DNA of 7,660 bases from AM-0621 sp964573505 (GTDB taxonomy: Bacteria > Planctomycetota > Planctomycetia > Planctomycetales > Planctomycetaceae), in the NCBI GenBank assembly GCA_964573505.1, contig CAZNMS010000436.1:1-7660 (forward strand), given 5' to 3'. How positions within the stretch are numbered: the first letter of the stretch is position 1; each line of letters begins with the position of its first letter. The notes beneath the pieces are model-generated. The model searched no databases. It had not been told where the DNA came from and saw nothing but the letters and a program-made list of their open reading frames with translations. Shown one piece after another: positions 1 through 6,900 of the stretch. Both the position numbers and the translations under genes were made by a program.

Positions 1-954
1 GACCAACGTGATGGACTCGATGCCGCGATAGCGCAGCACTTCTCGCACGGCGAGCCCGTCGCCGCCTCCCAAGATCAGCACGCGTCGCACCGACGGCGCG
101 ATCGCAAACACCGGATGCACGAGGGCTTCGTGATAGCGGTACTCGTCCATCGAATTGAATTGCAGATTGCCATTCAAGAAGAGCTGAAAGCCGCGCGCAT
201 CCTGCGTGATCACGATCCGCTGATAATGGCTCGTCTGCGTGTAGACGATCGGGTTCGAGAACAACCGATCTTCCGCCAGCGTCGTGAGCTTGTCGGCATT
301 CACGAGTCCGGCGAGCAGCAGCGCGATCACAAGGCCGGCTCGGACTTGAAGACCTCGCACCGAACCGCGCAGCAGAGGTCGGAGCAAGCGCGTGCCCCAT
401 AAACCCACTCCGGCATTGCAGAGCCCGAACAGCAAGCTTGTCCTCACCAGACCGAGATGCGGGACTAAGAAGATCGGGAACAGCAGCGACGCGACGAGGG
501 CTCCGATGTAGTCGACCGCGAGCACCTTCGAGACGAGATCGCCGAAGTCCAAATGGTCTTTCAGGATTCTCATCAGCAAAGGCAACTCAAGGCCGACGAG
601 TACGCCGATGCCGAACACCGTTCCGTAAAGCACCGGATGAAACCATGCGAGCCGCGCGAAGCTCAGAAAGAGCAACGGAGCACTCGCGCCTCCGAGTAAA
701 GCGACTCCGAGTTCGACCTCAATGAAGACGCGCGCTAAGTCGTTCTTCACGAACGACGACAGCCATGCGCCGACTCCGAGCGCGGACAAGTACGTGCCAA
801 TGATGAAAGAGAACTGCGAGATGGAATCGCCCAGCACGTAGCTCGCGAGAGTGCCGGCCAGAAGCTCATAGACGAGCCCGCACGTCGCGATGACCAGCAC
901 GTTGAGGTAGAGCAACGCCAACGGCGCGCGATTGAATTTCTCTTCGGGTTGCAT
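1..954 (-). CDS. Spermidine synthase-like protein with N-terminal membrane domain (partial, C-terminus beyond window)
   Basis: Read from the ATG at 954 to the left edge, this gives 318 codons without a stop; the gene continues beyond position 1. Residues about 10-220 form roughly seven hydrophobic segments (near 10-33, 44-66, 75-99, 108-128, 143-165, 170-190 and 203-219). The start of an aminopropyltransferase fold follows: FLNGNLQFNSMDEYRYHEALVHP-type core at about 259-281, with Q265, Y274, H275 and E276, and the SAM-type nucleotide loop LILGGGDG at 293-300. This matches the family of predicted spermidine synthases with an N-terminal membrane domain. Known members of the superfamily transfer an aminopropyl group from decarboxylated SAM; the acceptor here is unknown. 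The usual LDG before the conserved Q is LNG. An AGAGG lies 10 nt upstream of the ATG. The DUF350 gene lies upstream on the same strand. Catalytic residues further downstream cannot be seen. Confidence 0.9.
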   Translation of the reverse strand, partial: MQPEEKFNRAPLALLYLNVLVIATCGLVYELLAGTLASYVLGDSISQFSFIIGTYLSALGVGAWLSSFVKNDLARVFIEVELGVALLGGASAPLLFLSFARLAWFHPVLYGTVFGIGVLVGLELPLLMRILKDHLDFGDLVSKVLAVDYIGALVASLLFPIFLVPHLGLVRTSLLFGLCNAGVGLWGTRLLRPLLRGSVRGLQVRAGLVIALLLAGLVNADKLTTLAEDRLFSNPIVYTQTSHYQRIVITQDARGFQLFLNGNLQFNSMDEYRYHEALVHPVFAIAPSVRRVLILGGGDGLAVREVLRYRGIESITLV

Positions 955-964
955 TGAAAGGACG

Positions 965-969
965 CCTCT
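965..969 (-). promoter_or_regulatory. Likely ribosome binding site of the spermidine synthase-like gene
   Basis: AGAGG on the minus strand lies 10 nt before the ATG at 954. The spacing is slightly long, but it supports this start, as does the hydrophobic segment that begins soon after it. Confidence 0.4.
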
Positions 970-1136
970 GAAGACGCAGTTCCTCAAGAAGTAGGTTGGG
1001 ATTCTATCCCGACCGGCTGCGGAGAAGACGCGTCTCTGTCGCTGCGAATGGACGTCAAAAGAGGCCAACCATCTTTAGCGACTCGCGGGGGTGATGAGTC
1101 GATAGCGGTGCGGGGAAGAGCGGGCACTACGTCGCT

Positions 1137-1187
1137 GAAATCGTGAGATATCAGGCATCTCAACCGTCCGAAATCTCACGATTTCGG
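1137..1187. repeat. Inverted repeat with a nested palindrome
   Basis: The 13-nt arm gaaatcgtgagat at 1137-1149 is exactly complementary to 1173-1185. The right part is also a hairpin by itself: ccgaaatc at 1168-1175 pairs with gatttcgg at 1180-1187 around a tcac loop. Two mutually exclusive folds are therefore possible. The form resembles dispersed palindromic elements of planctomycete genomes; that family assignment is from memory and not tested. Confidence 0.75.
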
Positions 1188-1207
1188 CTACGCAATCGCG
1201 AAGGTGC

Positions 1208-1230
1208 GCTGAGCGACTGGGATGCTCAGC
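1208..1230. repeat. 7-bp hairpin
   Basis: gctgagc at 1208-1214 pairs with gctcagc at 1224-1230 around a 9-nt loop. It lies between the DUF350 stop codon and the next minus-strand gene and is not followed by a T-run. Confidence 0.5.
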
Positions 1231-1239
1231 ATGAAGACG

Positions 1240-1260
1240 GCTCGGGATGGAGTCCCGAGC
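1240..1260 (-). terminator. Hairpin just after the DUF350 stop codon, possible terminator or dispersed repeat
   Basis: gctcggga at 1240-1247 pairs with tcccgagc at 1253-1260 around a 5-nt loop. On the minus strand it begins only 3 nt after the DUF350 stop codon. No T-run follows, so it is not a canonical intrinsic terminator. It may instead stabilise the 3' end of the message or be one copy of a dispersed palindromic repeat. Confidence 0.4.
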
Positions 1261-1263
1261 TAC

Positions 1264-1515
1264 TTACCCGTGAATGGCGGCGGCGATGATCAGGGACACT
1301 CCTAAGATGATCGAGCCGACCATGATGCCGAGCGCGACGTTCTGATCCTCTTCAATCTCTTTCCAGAACGGCAGCGGCAAGAGCTTGCTCATCAACGCAA
1401 TCGCGAGGCCGAGCACGACGAGCCCCATCACAGAGAACGTCACCGCTGAGACGAGACTGTCCAGCAGATGGTCACTGGCGGCAGCGAGAACGAAGGCGGC
1501 AGGGGACAAACTCAT
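1264..1515 (-). CDS. DUF350 family small membrane protein
   Basis: The product has 83 residues with two predicted membrane helices, at about 19-43 and 60-81. The loop between them, PFWKEIEEDQNVALGI at about 49-64, carries the KEI-x-E-x-x-NVA signature that identifies DUF350 (the YjfL-type family). The domain fills nearly the whole protein, so this is a single-unit member. The frame can be extended to a TTG at 1521, but AGGAG at 1526-1522 would then touch the start codon; from the ATG at 1515 it lies 6 nt away, so that start is preferred. The biochemical role of the family is not established. DUF350 genes often occur near membrane-linked spermidine synthase-like genes, and one lies next downstream here on the same strand. 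A hairpin follows the stop codon. Confidence 0.87.
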   Translation of the reverse strand: MSLSPAAFVLAAASDHLLDSLVSAVTFSVMGLVVLGLAIALMSKLLPLPFWKEIEEDQNVALGIMVGSIILGVSLIIAAAIHG

Positions 1516-1521
1516 GAGCAA

Positions 1522-1526
1522 CTCCT
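1522..1526 (-). promoter_or_regulatory. Ribosome binding site that fixes the DUF350 start
   Basis: AGGAG on the minus strand lies 6 nt before the ATG at 1515 and directly touches the upstream in-frame TTG at 1521. The spacing therefore selects the ATG. Confidence 0.7.
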
Positions 1527-1742
1527 AGCTCGGTAAGAAGACAGTTCGAAGAACGAGAAGGGACTTCTAACGAGCCATGCGCAGTCCTCGTAGCGTCGGC
1601 TTGAACTTCGCCATTTAGGAGCACCGCAGTCGCACGATGTGAGCCGAGCCGATCAACGAAGACGGTCGGCTCAGTTTTCATCTGCGGTTCGCGCAACGAA
1701 CATCGCTGCGGTTTGTTGTTTTGCTGCTCTCACTTCAGGAAC

Positions 1743-1749
1743 GAGGAAG
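1743..1749 (+). promoter_or_regulatory. Ribosome binding site that fixes the Tm-1-like start
   Basis: GAGGAAG lies 5 nt before the ATG at 1755. The frame is open back to an ATG at 1713, but the extra 14 residues are unlike the family, and the match begins right after 1755. Confidence 0.7.
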
Positions 1750-1754
1750 TCTCG

Positions 1755-2984
1755 ATGCCCAAACGAGTTCTCATGCTCGGCACGTTCGATTCGAAAGGTC
1801 CCGAGTACGCCTTCTTACGCGAACGCATCCTCGCGCAAGGCTGCGAGGTTGTGTCGGTCAACGCCGGTGTGTTCGGCTCGACCGAGTTGTTTCCGGTCGA
1901 TGCTGAGGCGGGTGAGGTTGCTCGCAATGGCGGCGAGGCGTTGATGGCTCTGCGCGATCAACAGGAACGCGGTAAGGCCATTGAGATCATGAGTCGCGGC
2001 GCCATGTGGCTTGTCCGCGATCTGTTCGATGAAGGGAAGTTCGACGCCATCATCGGAATGGGCGGCTCGGGCGGGACAGGCATCGTCACGACGGCGATGC
2101 AACACCTGCCGCTCGGCGTGCCGAAGGTTTGCGTCTCGACGCTCGCGAGTGGCAATACCGCTCCGTATGTCGGTACGAAGGACATCGTGCTGATCCCGTC
2201 CATCGCCGACGTTGCGGGTATCAATCGCATCTCGCGGCAAGTGCTGACTCAGGCTGCGGCGGCCGTTTGCGGAATGGTCAACGCCGTTGTGCCGCCTGCT
2301 GAAAGCGAGCGGCCTTTGATCGCGGCCAGCATGTTCGGCAATACGACGAAGTGCGTTGACGCCTGCCGTGAAGCACTCAATGCAAAGGGCTTTGAGGTGC
2401 TTGTCTTTCATGCAACGGGCACGGGCGGACGCATTCTTGAGTCACTCGCCGATGCGCGGATGGTTGATGCGGTGCTCGACATCACAACGACCGAATGGGC
2501 CGATCAATTGTGCGGCGGAGTGCTCTCTGCCGGGCCGACTCGATTGGATGCACCGGGGCAACGAGGCATCCCGCATGTGATCGTTCCGGGCTGCATCGAT
2601 ATGTGTAACTTTAATGGCATGTCGAATGTTCCCGAGCGCTACCTCGATGCCGGGCGGAAGTTCTACGAGTGGACTTCGACCGTCACTTTGATGCGGACGA
2701 CTCCTGAAGAGAACGCGCGGCTCGGTGAGATCTTCGCTCAGAAAGCCAATGCGGCGACGGGGCCGGTTGCGTTCCTGTTCCCGTTGCGCGGAGTTTCGAT
2801 GCTCGATGCCGACGAGGGGCTCTTCTGCGATCGAGCTGCCGATCAAGCGTTCTTCGACGCCGTTCGTGCTCATGCGAAGCCGGAGATCCCGATCGTCGAA
2901 GTCGACGCGAACATCAACGATCCAGCGTTTGCGGCGCGGGCGGTTGAATTGATGCTGGAGCTCATCGCACAGAAGGCAGCTTGA
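1755..2984 (+). CDS. Tm-1-like ATP-binding domain protein (UPF0261 family)
   Basis: The product has 409 residues, the normal length for UPF0261. The N-terminal domain starts with the typical RVLMLGTFDSKGPEYAFLR stretch (4-22). It carries the glycine-rich segment IIGMGGSGGTGIVT (99-112) and the conserved STLASGNTAPYVGTKDI block (128-144). The C-terminal domain shows ATGTGGRILE (220-229), DITTTEWADQLCGGVL (242-257), PGCIDMCNFNG (278-288) and LFPLRGVSMLDADEG (341-355). The family is named after tomato Tm-1, whose N-terminal region binds ATP and blocks tobamovirus replication; the bacterial role is unknown. No membrane segment or signal peptide is visible, so it should be cytosolic. Bacterial homologues often sit beside a TIM-barrel PEP-hydrolase-like gene; none is seen here, and the gene appears monocistronic. 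Frame and motifs are intact. Confidence 0.95.
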   Translation: MPKRVLMLGTFDSKGPEYAFLRERILAQGCEVVSVNAGVFGSTELFPVDAEAGEVARNGGEALMALRDQQERGKAIEIMSRGAMWLVRDLFDEGKFDAIIGMGGSGGTGIVTTAMQHLPLGVPKVCVSTLASGNTAPYVGTKDIVLIPSIADVAGINRISRQVLTQAAAAVCGMVNAVVPPAESERPLIAASMFGNTTKCVDACREALNAKGFEVLVFHATGTGGRILESLADARMVDAVLDITTTEWADQLCGGVLSAGPTRLDAPGQRGIPHVIVPGCIDMCNFNGMSNVPERYLDAGRKFYEWTSTVTLMRTTPEENARLGEIFAQKANAATGPVAFLFPLRGVSMLDADEGLFCDRAADQAFFDAVRAHAKPEIPIVEVDANINDPAFAARAVELMLELIAQKAA

Positions 2985-3053
2985 GTTCGGCTCGATGGAA
3001 GAGAAGACGGGTTGAACAGGAAATCGCGGCGTGGCAGTGCCGTAACCCAAAAG

Positions 3054-3135
3054 TGGGTGGCACGCCCTGAGTACTCGAAGGGCGTGTCTTCGAGACGCTC
3101 GCCACGCCCTTCGAGTACTCAGGGCGTGCCACCCA
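3054..3135. repeat. Perfect 33-bp inverted repeat (long hairpin)
   Basis: The left arm at 3054-3086 and right arm at 3103-3135 are exactly complementary over 33 bp, around a 16-nt loop. The arms contain gagtactc, itself a palindrome, flanked by ccctgagtactcgaaggg. The element starts 70 nt after the stop codon of the Tm-1-like gene. It could form a strong 3' hairpin on its message, although no clean T-run follows on the plus strand. The complexity and perfection suggest a mobile or dispersed palindromic element rather than a simple terminator. Confidence 0.92.
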
Positions 3136-3224
3136 AAATCTTCTTTCAACAACAAGACCCTCAGCGTTTGCAGAGCAGAGGACGCAGAGAGGAAGAGCAT
3201 GCTGGCAGATGTTGCGTGTTGTTT

Positions 3225-3380
3225 GAGGCGGATGCTCTTCGCTGACCGGGCGCCGCTGCGTAGCGAATCCGCCTCTCAAGCTGTCACCAATGTCTCCGAA
3301 CGTGTGTTGCTAAGCCCCCGGTCTCTACAGCTTGCCTCAAGCTACCGTGCGCAATGCAGGTTAGGAGCACGGCGATTGCT
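3225..3380. other. Structured non-coding segment, possible RNA or repeat remnant
   Basis: gaggcggat at 3225-3233 pairs with atccgcctc at 3267-3275. The helix continues after a 5-nt bulge with tcgct at 3239-3243 and agcga at 3262-3266. Next, caagctgt at 3277-3284 pairs with acagcttg at 3327-3334; agcttg at 3329-3334 could instead pair with caagct at 3338-3343. Near the end, ccgtgc pairs with gcacgg. Several helices in a row could indicate a structured RNA, but no known RNA family is recognised and chance pairing is not excluded. Confidence 0.3.
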
Positions 3381-3411
3381 CGTCAGACAGTGAATCGAGC
3401 AGTGTTGTTAA

Positions 3412-3473
3412 GATGGCCGCCCTAGGCCGTCTTTATCTCGATCGAGAAACAAGGACGGCCGAGGGCGGCCATC
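3412..3473. repeat. 20-bp inverted repeat with palindromic loop
   Basis: The arms 3412-3431 and 3454-3473 are complementary at 19 of 20 positions. The core is gatggccgccct on one side and agggcggccatc on the other. The 22-nt loop contains tctcgatcgaga (3436-3447), a perfect 12-nt palindrome. The sequence is unrelated to the hairpin at 3054-3135, so it is a second repeat family. Confidence 0.88.
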
Positions 3474-3525
3474 CTACGCGCGGCTGACAATGAAGCCCGC
3501 CTTCGTGACGATCGCAGCGTCAACG

Positions 3526-3562
3526 AGACACTGACTTCATCCCGCAAGACAAAGACACTGAC
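3526..3562. repeat. 10-nt direct repeat upstream of the cytochrome-type gene
   Basis: agacactgac occurs at 3526-3535 and again at 3553-3562, 27 nt start to start. Two such copies ahead of a gene could be a regulator site, but only two copies are seen and no partner regulator is known. Confidence 0.3.
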
Positions 3563-3780
3563 CGCGACTCCGACGAACTCTTTCGCTTCAGGAATAGACT
3601 CGCATGAGGAACTTACGGCTGACCTCGACGCTCTCTGCTGATCGCCCTCAACAAGAATGCCCTCTCGCGCGGCCTGCCTTGAGACGATCAGCAGCAGCCT
3701 TGAAGGGAGCGCAATCCCGCCGCGAACGCGCTCGCCTGAGCCTCGCGGTTGAACGATGCGACGAAGCCGCAGCCGCAGCC

Positions 3781-3869
3781 GATAGTCGCCTTTCGCTCCG
3801 CGAAAGGAAGCTTTTGCGAAGCAAAAGCCCCGAGAGAAAATCCCTTTCGCGGAGCGAAAGGCGACTATC
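3781..3869. repeat. Perfect 27-bp inverted repeat with three nested hairpins
   Basis: The arms 3781-3807 and 3843-3869 are exactly complementary over 27 bp. Each arm folds on itself: cctttcgc with gcgaaagg at 3789-3807, and again at 3843-3861. The central part holds a third hairpin, gcttttgc with gcaaaagc at 3810-3828. The element can therefore form either one long stem or a row of small hairpins. It lies 58 nt upstream of the chosen start of the large gene, inside the open frame that extends back to 3604, where it encodes a low-complexity Arg/Ser/Leu stretch. Confidence 0.93.
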
Positions 3870-3927
3870 AACGGCCGTCAAGAATGCGAGCAAGCCGACA
3901 AGAACTCGAAGACCCATAGCACGACTG

Positions 3928-6900
3928 ATGGCGACACTTATCACCGCACTTGTCTCGGTGCTGGCATTCATCGAAGCCGCCCCCGCTGCCGAGCCGCTCG
4001 TTGATTTCAATCGAGACGTGCGGCCGATTCTCTCTGACGCGTGCTTTACGTGTCACGGTCCTGATGAAGAGCGACGAGAAGCGGAACTGCGTCTCGATAC
4101 TCCCGACGGCTTAGCGCGACAGCATGACGGAGTGCGAATCGTTGCTGCCGGTAAGCCTGAGTTGAGCGAACTGCTGAAGCGCATTGTCTCGAAGAACGAT
4201 GACGAGCGCATGCCGCCGCCGAAGTCCGGCAAGCCGCTCACCGAGCAGCAAGTCACGCTCATTCGCAAATGGATCGAGCAAGGCGCGAAGTGGCAGCAGC
4301 ATTGGGCCTTCGTCACTCCTCAGCGGCCTTCATTGCCGCCGGTTGCTCACAGCGATCGCGTGCGAAATCCCATCGACGCGTTTGTGCTCGCGCGAGTCGA
4401 GCAAGCGAAACACAAGCCGTCTGCCGATGCCGACCCGCGCACGTTGCTGCGTCGAGTCACCTTCGATCTGACCGGCTTGCCGCCGTCACAAAGTGAGCTG
4501 CAAGAGTTCTTACATGAAGTCAAATCGTTCGGCATTGACGCCGCCTATGAGCGAGTCGTCGAGCGGTTATTGGCCTCACCGCGCTATGCCGAACGAATGG
4601 CCATTCGCTGGATCGACGCCGCTCGTTACGCCGACACGAACGGCTATCAGTCCGACGGCCCGCGCGACATGTGGCGCTGGCGCGATTGGGTGCTCGAAGC
4701 CTTTGCCGACAACATGCCCTTTGACCAATTCACGATCGAGCAACTCGCAGGAGACCTCATCGCTCCCGAGTACGTCGCGAGCGATACCGGCACGACGAAG
4801 TTGCCGACCTATGACTCGCTGCGGCGACTGACTGCGTCCGGCTTCAATCGCAATCATCGCGGCAACTCGGAAGGCGGCATCATCCCCGAGGAGTATCAAG
4901 TCGAGTACGTCGTCGATCGCGTCGATACGACCTTCACCGTTTGGCTCGGCCTAACGATGGGTTGCGTGCGTTGTCACAGCCACAAGTACGACCCGCTCGC
5001 GCAGGCCGAGTACTACGGCGCCTACTCGTTCTTCAACAACGTCCCCGAATATGGCCGAGCAATCAAAGAGGGGAACTCGCCGCCCTTCGCGCTCGCTCCG
5101 ACGCGCGAGCAACATCGGCAGTACGAACGCTTGCTCGTCGAACGACAGCAGCGAGTGCAGAAGTGGCAAGCCGGGCTTGAGAGCGTGCGAACTCAAATGG
5201 CTCAGTGGGAGCAAGCCGTTCGAAGCTCAAAGCAAGCTGCTGACTTGCCGCCGTTTGAACTGAGCAACGGCTTGATCGCGCACTTTGCTCTTGATGGCGA
5301 CATCGCGAACTCAGCAAAGGCAACGGCGAAGACTCCGATCGCCAGTCAGACAACGGTCACGAACTTAAACGCTCCGAAAGCCAGCAAGCTGCCGCCCGGA
5401 TGGGACGGAGCCTCAACCGCCGCGAACTATGTCAGCGGCCCGCATAGCAAGGCGGCTCAACTTGACGGTCAGCATTACATCCGCATCGGCGACGCCGCGA
5501 ACATCGGCTACTTCGACAAGTTCTCGTTCGGCGCATGGATCAATGCGCGCGAGCGGCATGCGGGCACAGTCTTCTCGAAGATGGAACCGGAAGAGCAAGG
5601 CGCGGGCTATAGCCTCGACCTAACTCCGCGCGGCACGGTGCAAGTCAACTTTGTGAAACGCTGGCTCGACGACGCGCTGCGCATCGAGACGCAAGATCCG
5701 ATTTCAACCGGCGAGCCCGTGCATGTCTTCGTGACCTATGACGGCTCGCGCGTCGCTTCAGGTTTGAAGGTCTACATCAACGGGAAGCAGGTCGCGCACC
5801 GCGCGAATCTCGATGCCATCAATCAGACGTTCGCGGTCGACGAGCCATTTCGCATCGGCACCGGGCAAGCAAACTTCAAAGGCATGATCGACGACATCCG
5901 CGTCTACGACCGCACGCTCGCCGCCGATGAAGTCGCGTTGCTCGCAGTGACAGCGCCCATTCGCGAGTTGATCTCGAAACCCGAAGCTCAACGCACTGAG
6001 GTCGAGTCCGCGAAGTTGCGGCGCTACTTCCTTGAAGTCGCGGCACCGGAATCCGTCCGCGTTCAATTCAAGAGCGACGAGCAATTCGAACTCACGCTGC
6101 AGCAGTTCCGCGAGTCGCTGCCGACGGTGATGGTGATGTCCGACGCGGAACCGCGCGCGACGCATCTTCTTCTGCGAGGAGCCTATGACCGACCGGGTGC
6201 AGCCGTGACTCCCGGAGTGCCGGCCTGCTTGCCGCCACTCTCGATCGAGAAACGCGCGGCGACCGACGTTGCCTCCGTTCGCAGTGTGAGTGGCACTCAA
6301 GAGCCTCAAAGCCGCAAGCCCGATCGGCTCACGTTTGCGAAATGGCTCGTCAGTCCCGAGCACCCGCTGACGGCGCGAGTCACCGTCAATCGCTTCTGGC
6401 AGAACTTCTTCGGCACGGGTCTCGTGAAAACCACTGAGGACTTCGGTGCTCAAGGCGAACGGCCCAGTCATCCCGAGTTACTCGACTGGCTCGCGCGCGA
6501 GTTCGTCGACACCGGTTGGGACGTGAAGCGACTCCTCAAGCTGATCGTGATGAGCAGCACGTACCGGCAATCGAGCAGCATCACGAGCATTGAGGCCGCG
6601 AATGCTGATCCCGAAAACCGCCTGCTTGCGCGCGGCCCGCGCTTCCGTTTGTCCGCAGAGATGATGCGAGATCAAGCACTCGCCGTCAGCGGTTTGATGA
6701 CCGAGCGATTCGGCGGCACGTCGGTCTATCCGTATCAGCCCGAAGGCTTATGGCAAGAACTCGCAACGGTCACTGACTACCCGCAGTCGCACGGCAGCGA
6801 CCTCTATCGCCGCAGCCTCTACACGTATTGGAAGCGGACCGTGCCGCCTCCGATGATGATGACCTTCGACACCGCCGGGCGCGAGACCTGCGAAGTCCGA

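Larger units (their letters stand above)
955..1263. other. Non-coding spacer with several hairpins
   Basis: This 309-nt stretch separates the DUF350 gene from the spermidine synthase-like gene. I see no credible coding frame. It holds an inverted repeat at 1137-1185, hairpins at 1208-1230 and 1240-1260, and a weak 5-bp hairpin at 998-1010 (gggat/atccc). On the minus strand a TAGAAT hexamer near 1002-1007 could serve as a -10 box for the downstream gene, but no good -35 box accompanies it. If the two flanking genes are co-transcribed, these structures lie inside the message. Confidence 0.6.
1516..1754. promoter_or_regulatory. Divergent intergenic region between DUF350 and Tm-1-like genes
   Basis: The two flanking genes are transcribed away from each other, so promoters for both should lie in these 239 nt. 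I cannot point to a convincing -35/-10 pair. A hairpin, gagccga at 1641-1647 with tcggctc at 1666-1672, is followed by a short T-run (agtttt) on the plus strand. It could be a terminator or attenuator ahead of the Tm-1-like gene, but the evidence is weak. Confidence 0.45.
2985..3603. other. 619-nt spacer made largely of repeat and structured DNA
   Basis: No convincing gene lies here. Positions 2985-3053 hold nothing I recognise. Two different long inverted repeats occupy 3054-3135 and 3412-3473. Between them, 3170-3189 has three copies of gcagag, and 3225-3380 has several complementary segments. Positions 3474-3603 presumably hold the promoter of the downstream gene, with a 10-nt direct repeat. 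Short open frames on both strands across the region arise from the palindromes. Confidence 0.7.

Noticed and set aside
115..725. Two plus-strand frames of 95 codons each
   Set aside because: They are antisense to the spermidine synthase-like gene, which has clear family motifs on the minus strand and is open across the whole stretch.
1472..1696. Minus-strand frame of 74 codons upstream of and overlapping the DUF350 gene
   Set aside because: It overlaps the DUF350 start by 44 nt in another frame, has no recognisable motif, and would leave the divergent promoter region inside a gene.
3012..3279. Overlapping small open frames on both strands, each encoding the peptide WVARPEYSKGV
   Set aside because: The same peptide appears on both strands because the frames cross the perfect palindrome at 3054-3135. 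There is no sign of selection on protein, so I treat both as artefacts.
3054..3473. CRISPR array suggested by repeated palindromic units
   Set aside because: The two palindromes differ in sequence, there is no regular repeat-spacer spacing, and no cas gene is visible.
3422..4010. Minus-strand open frames with KGIFSRGFCFAKASFRGAKGD-like sequence
   Set aside because: They read through the palindrome at 3781-3869 and run antisense to the signal-peptide region of the large gene. The composition is set by the repeat.
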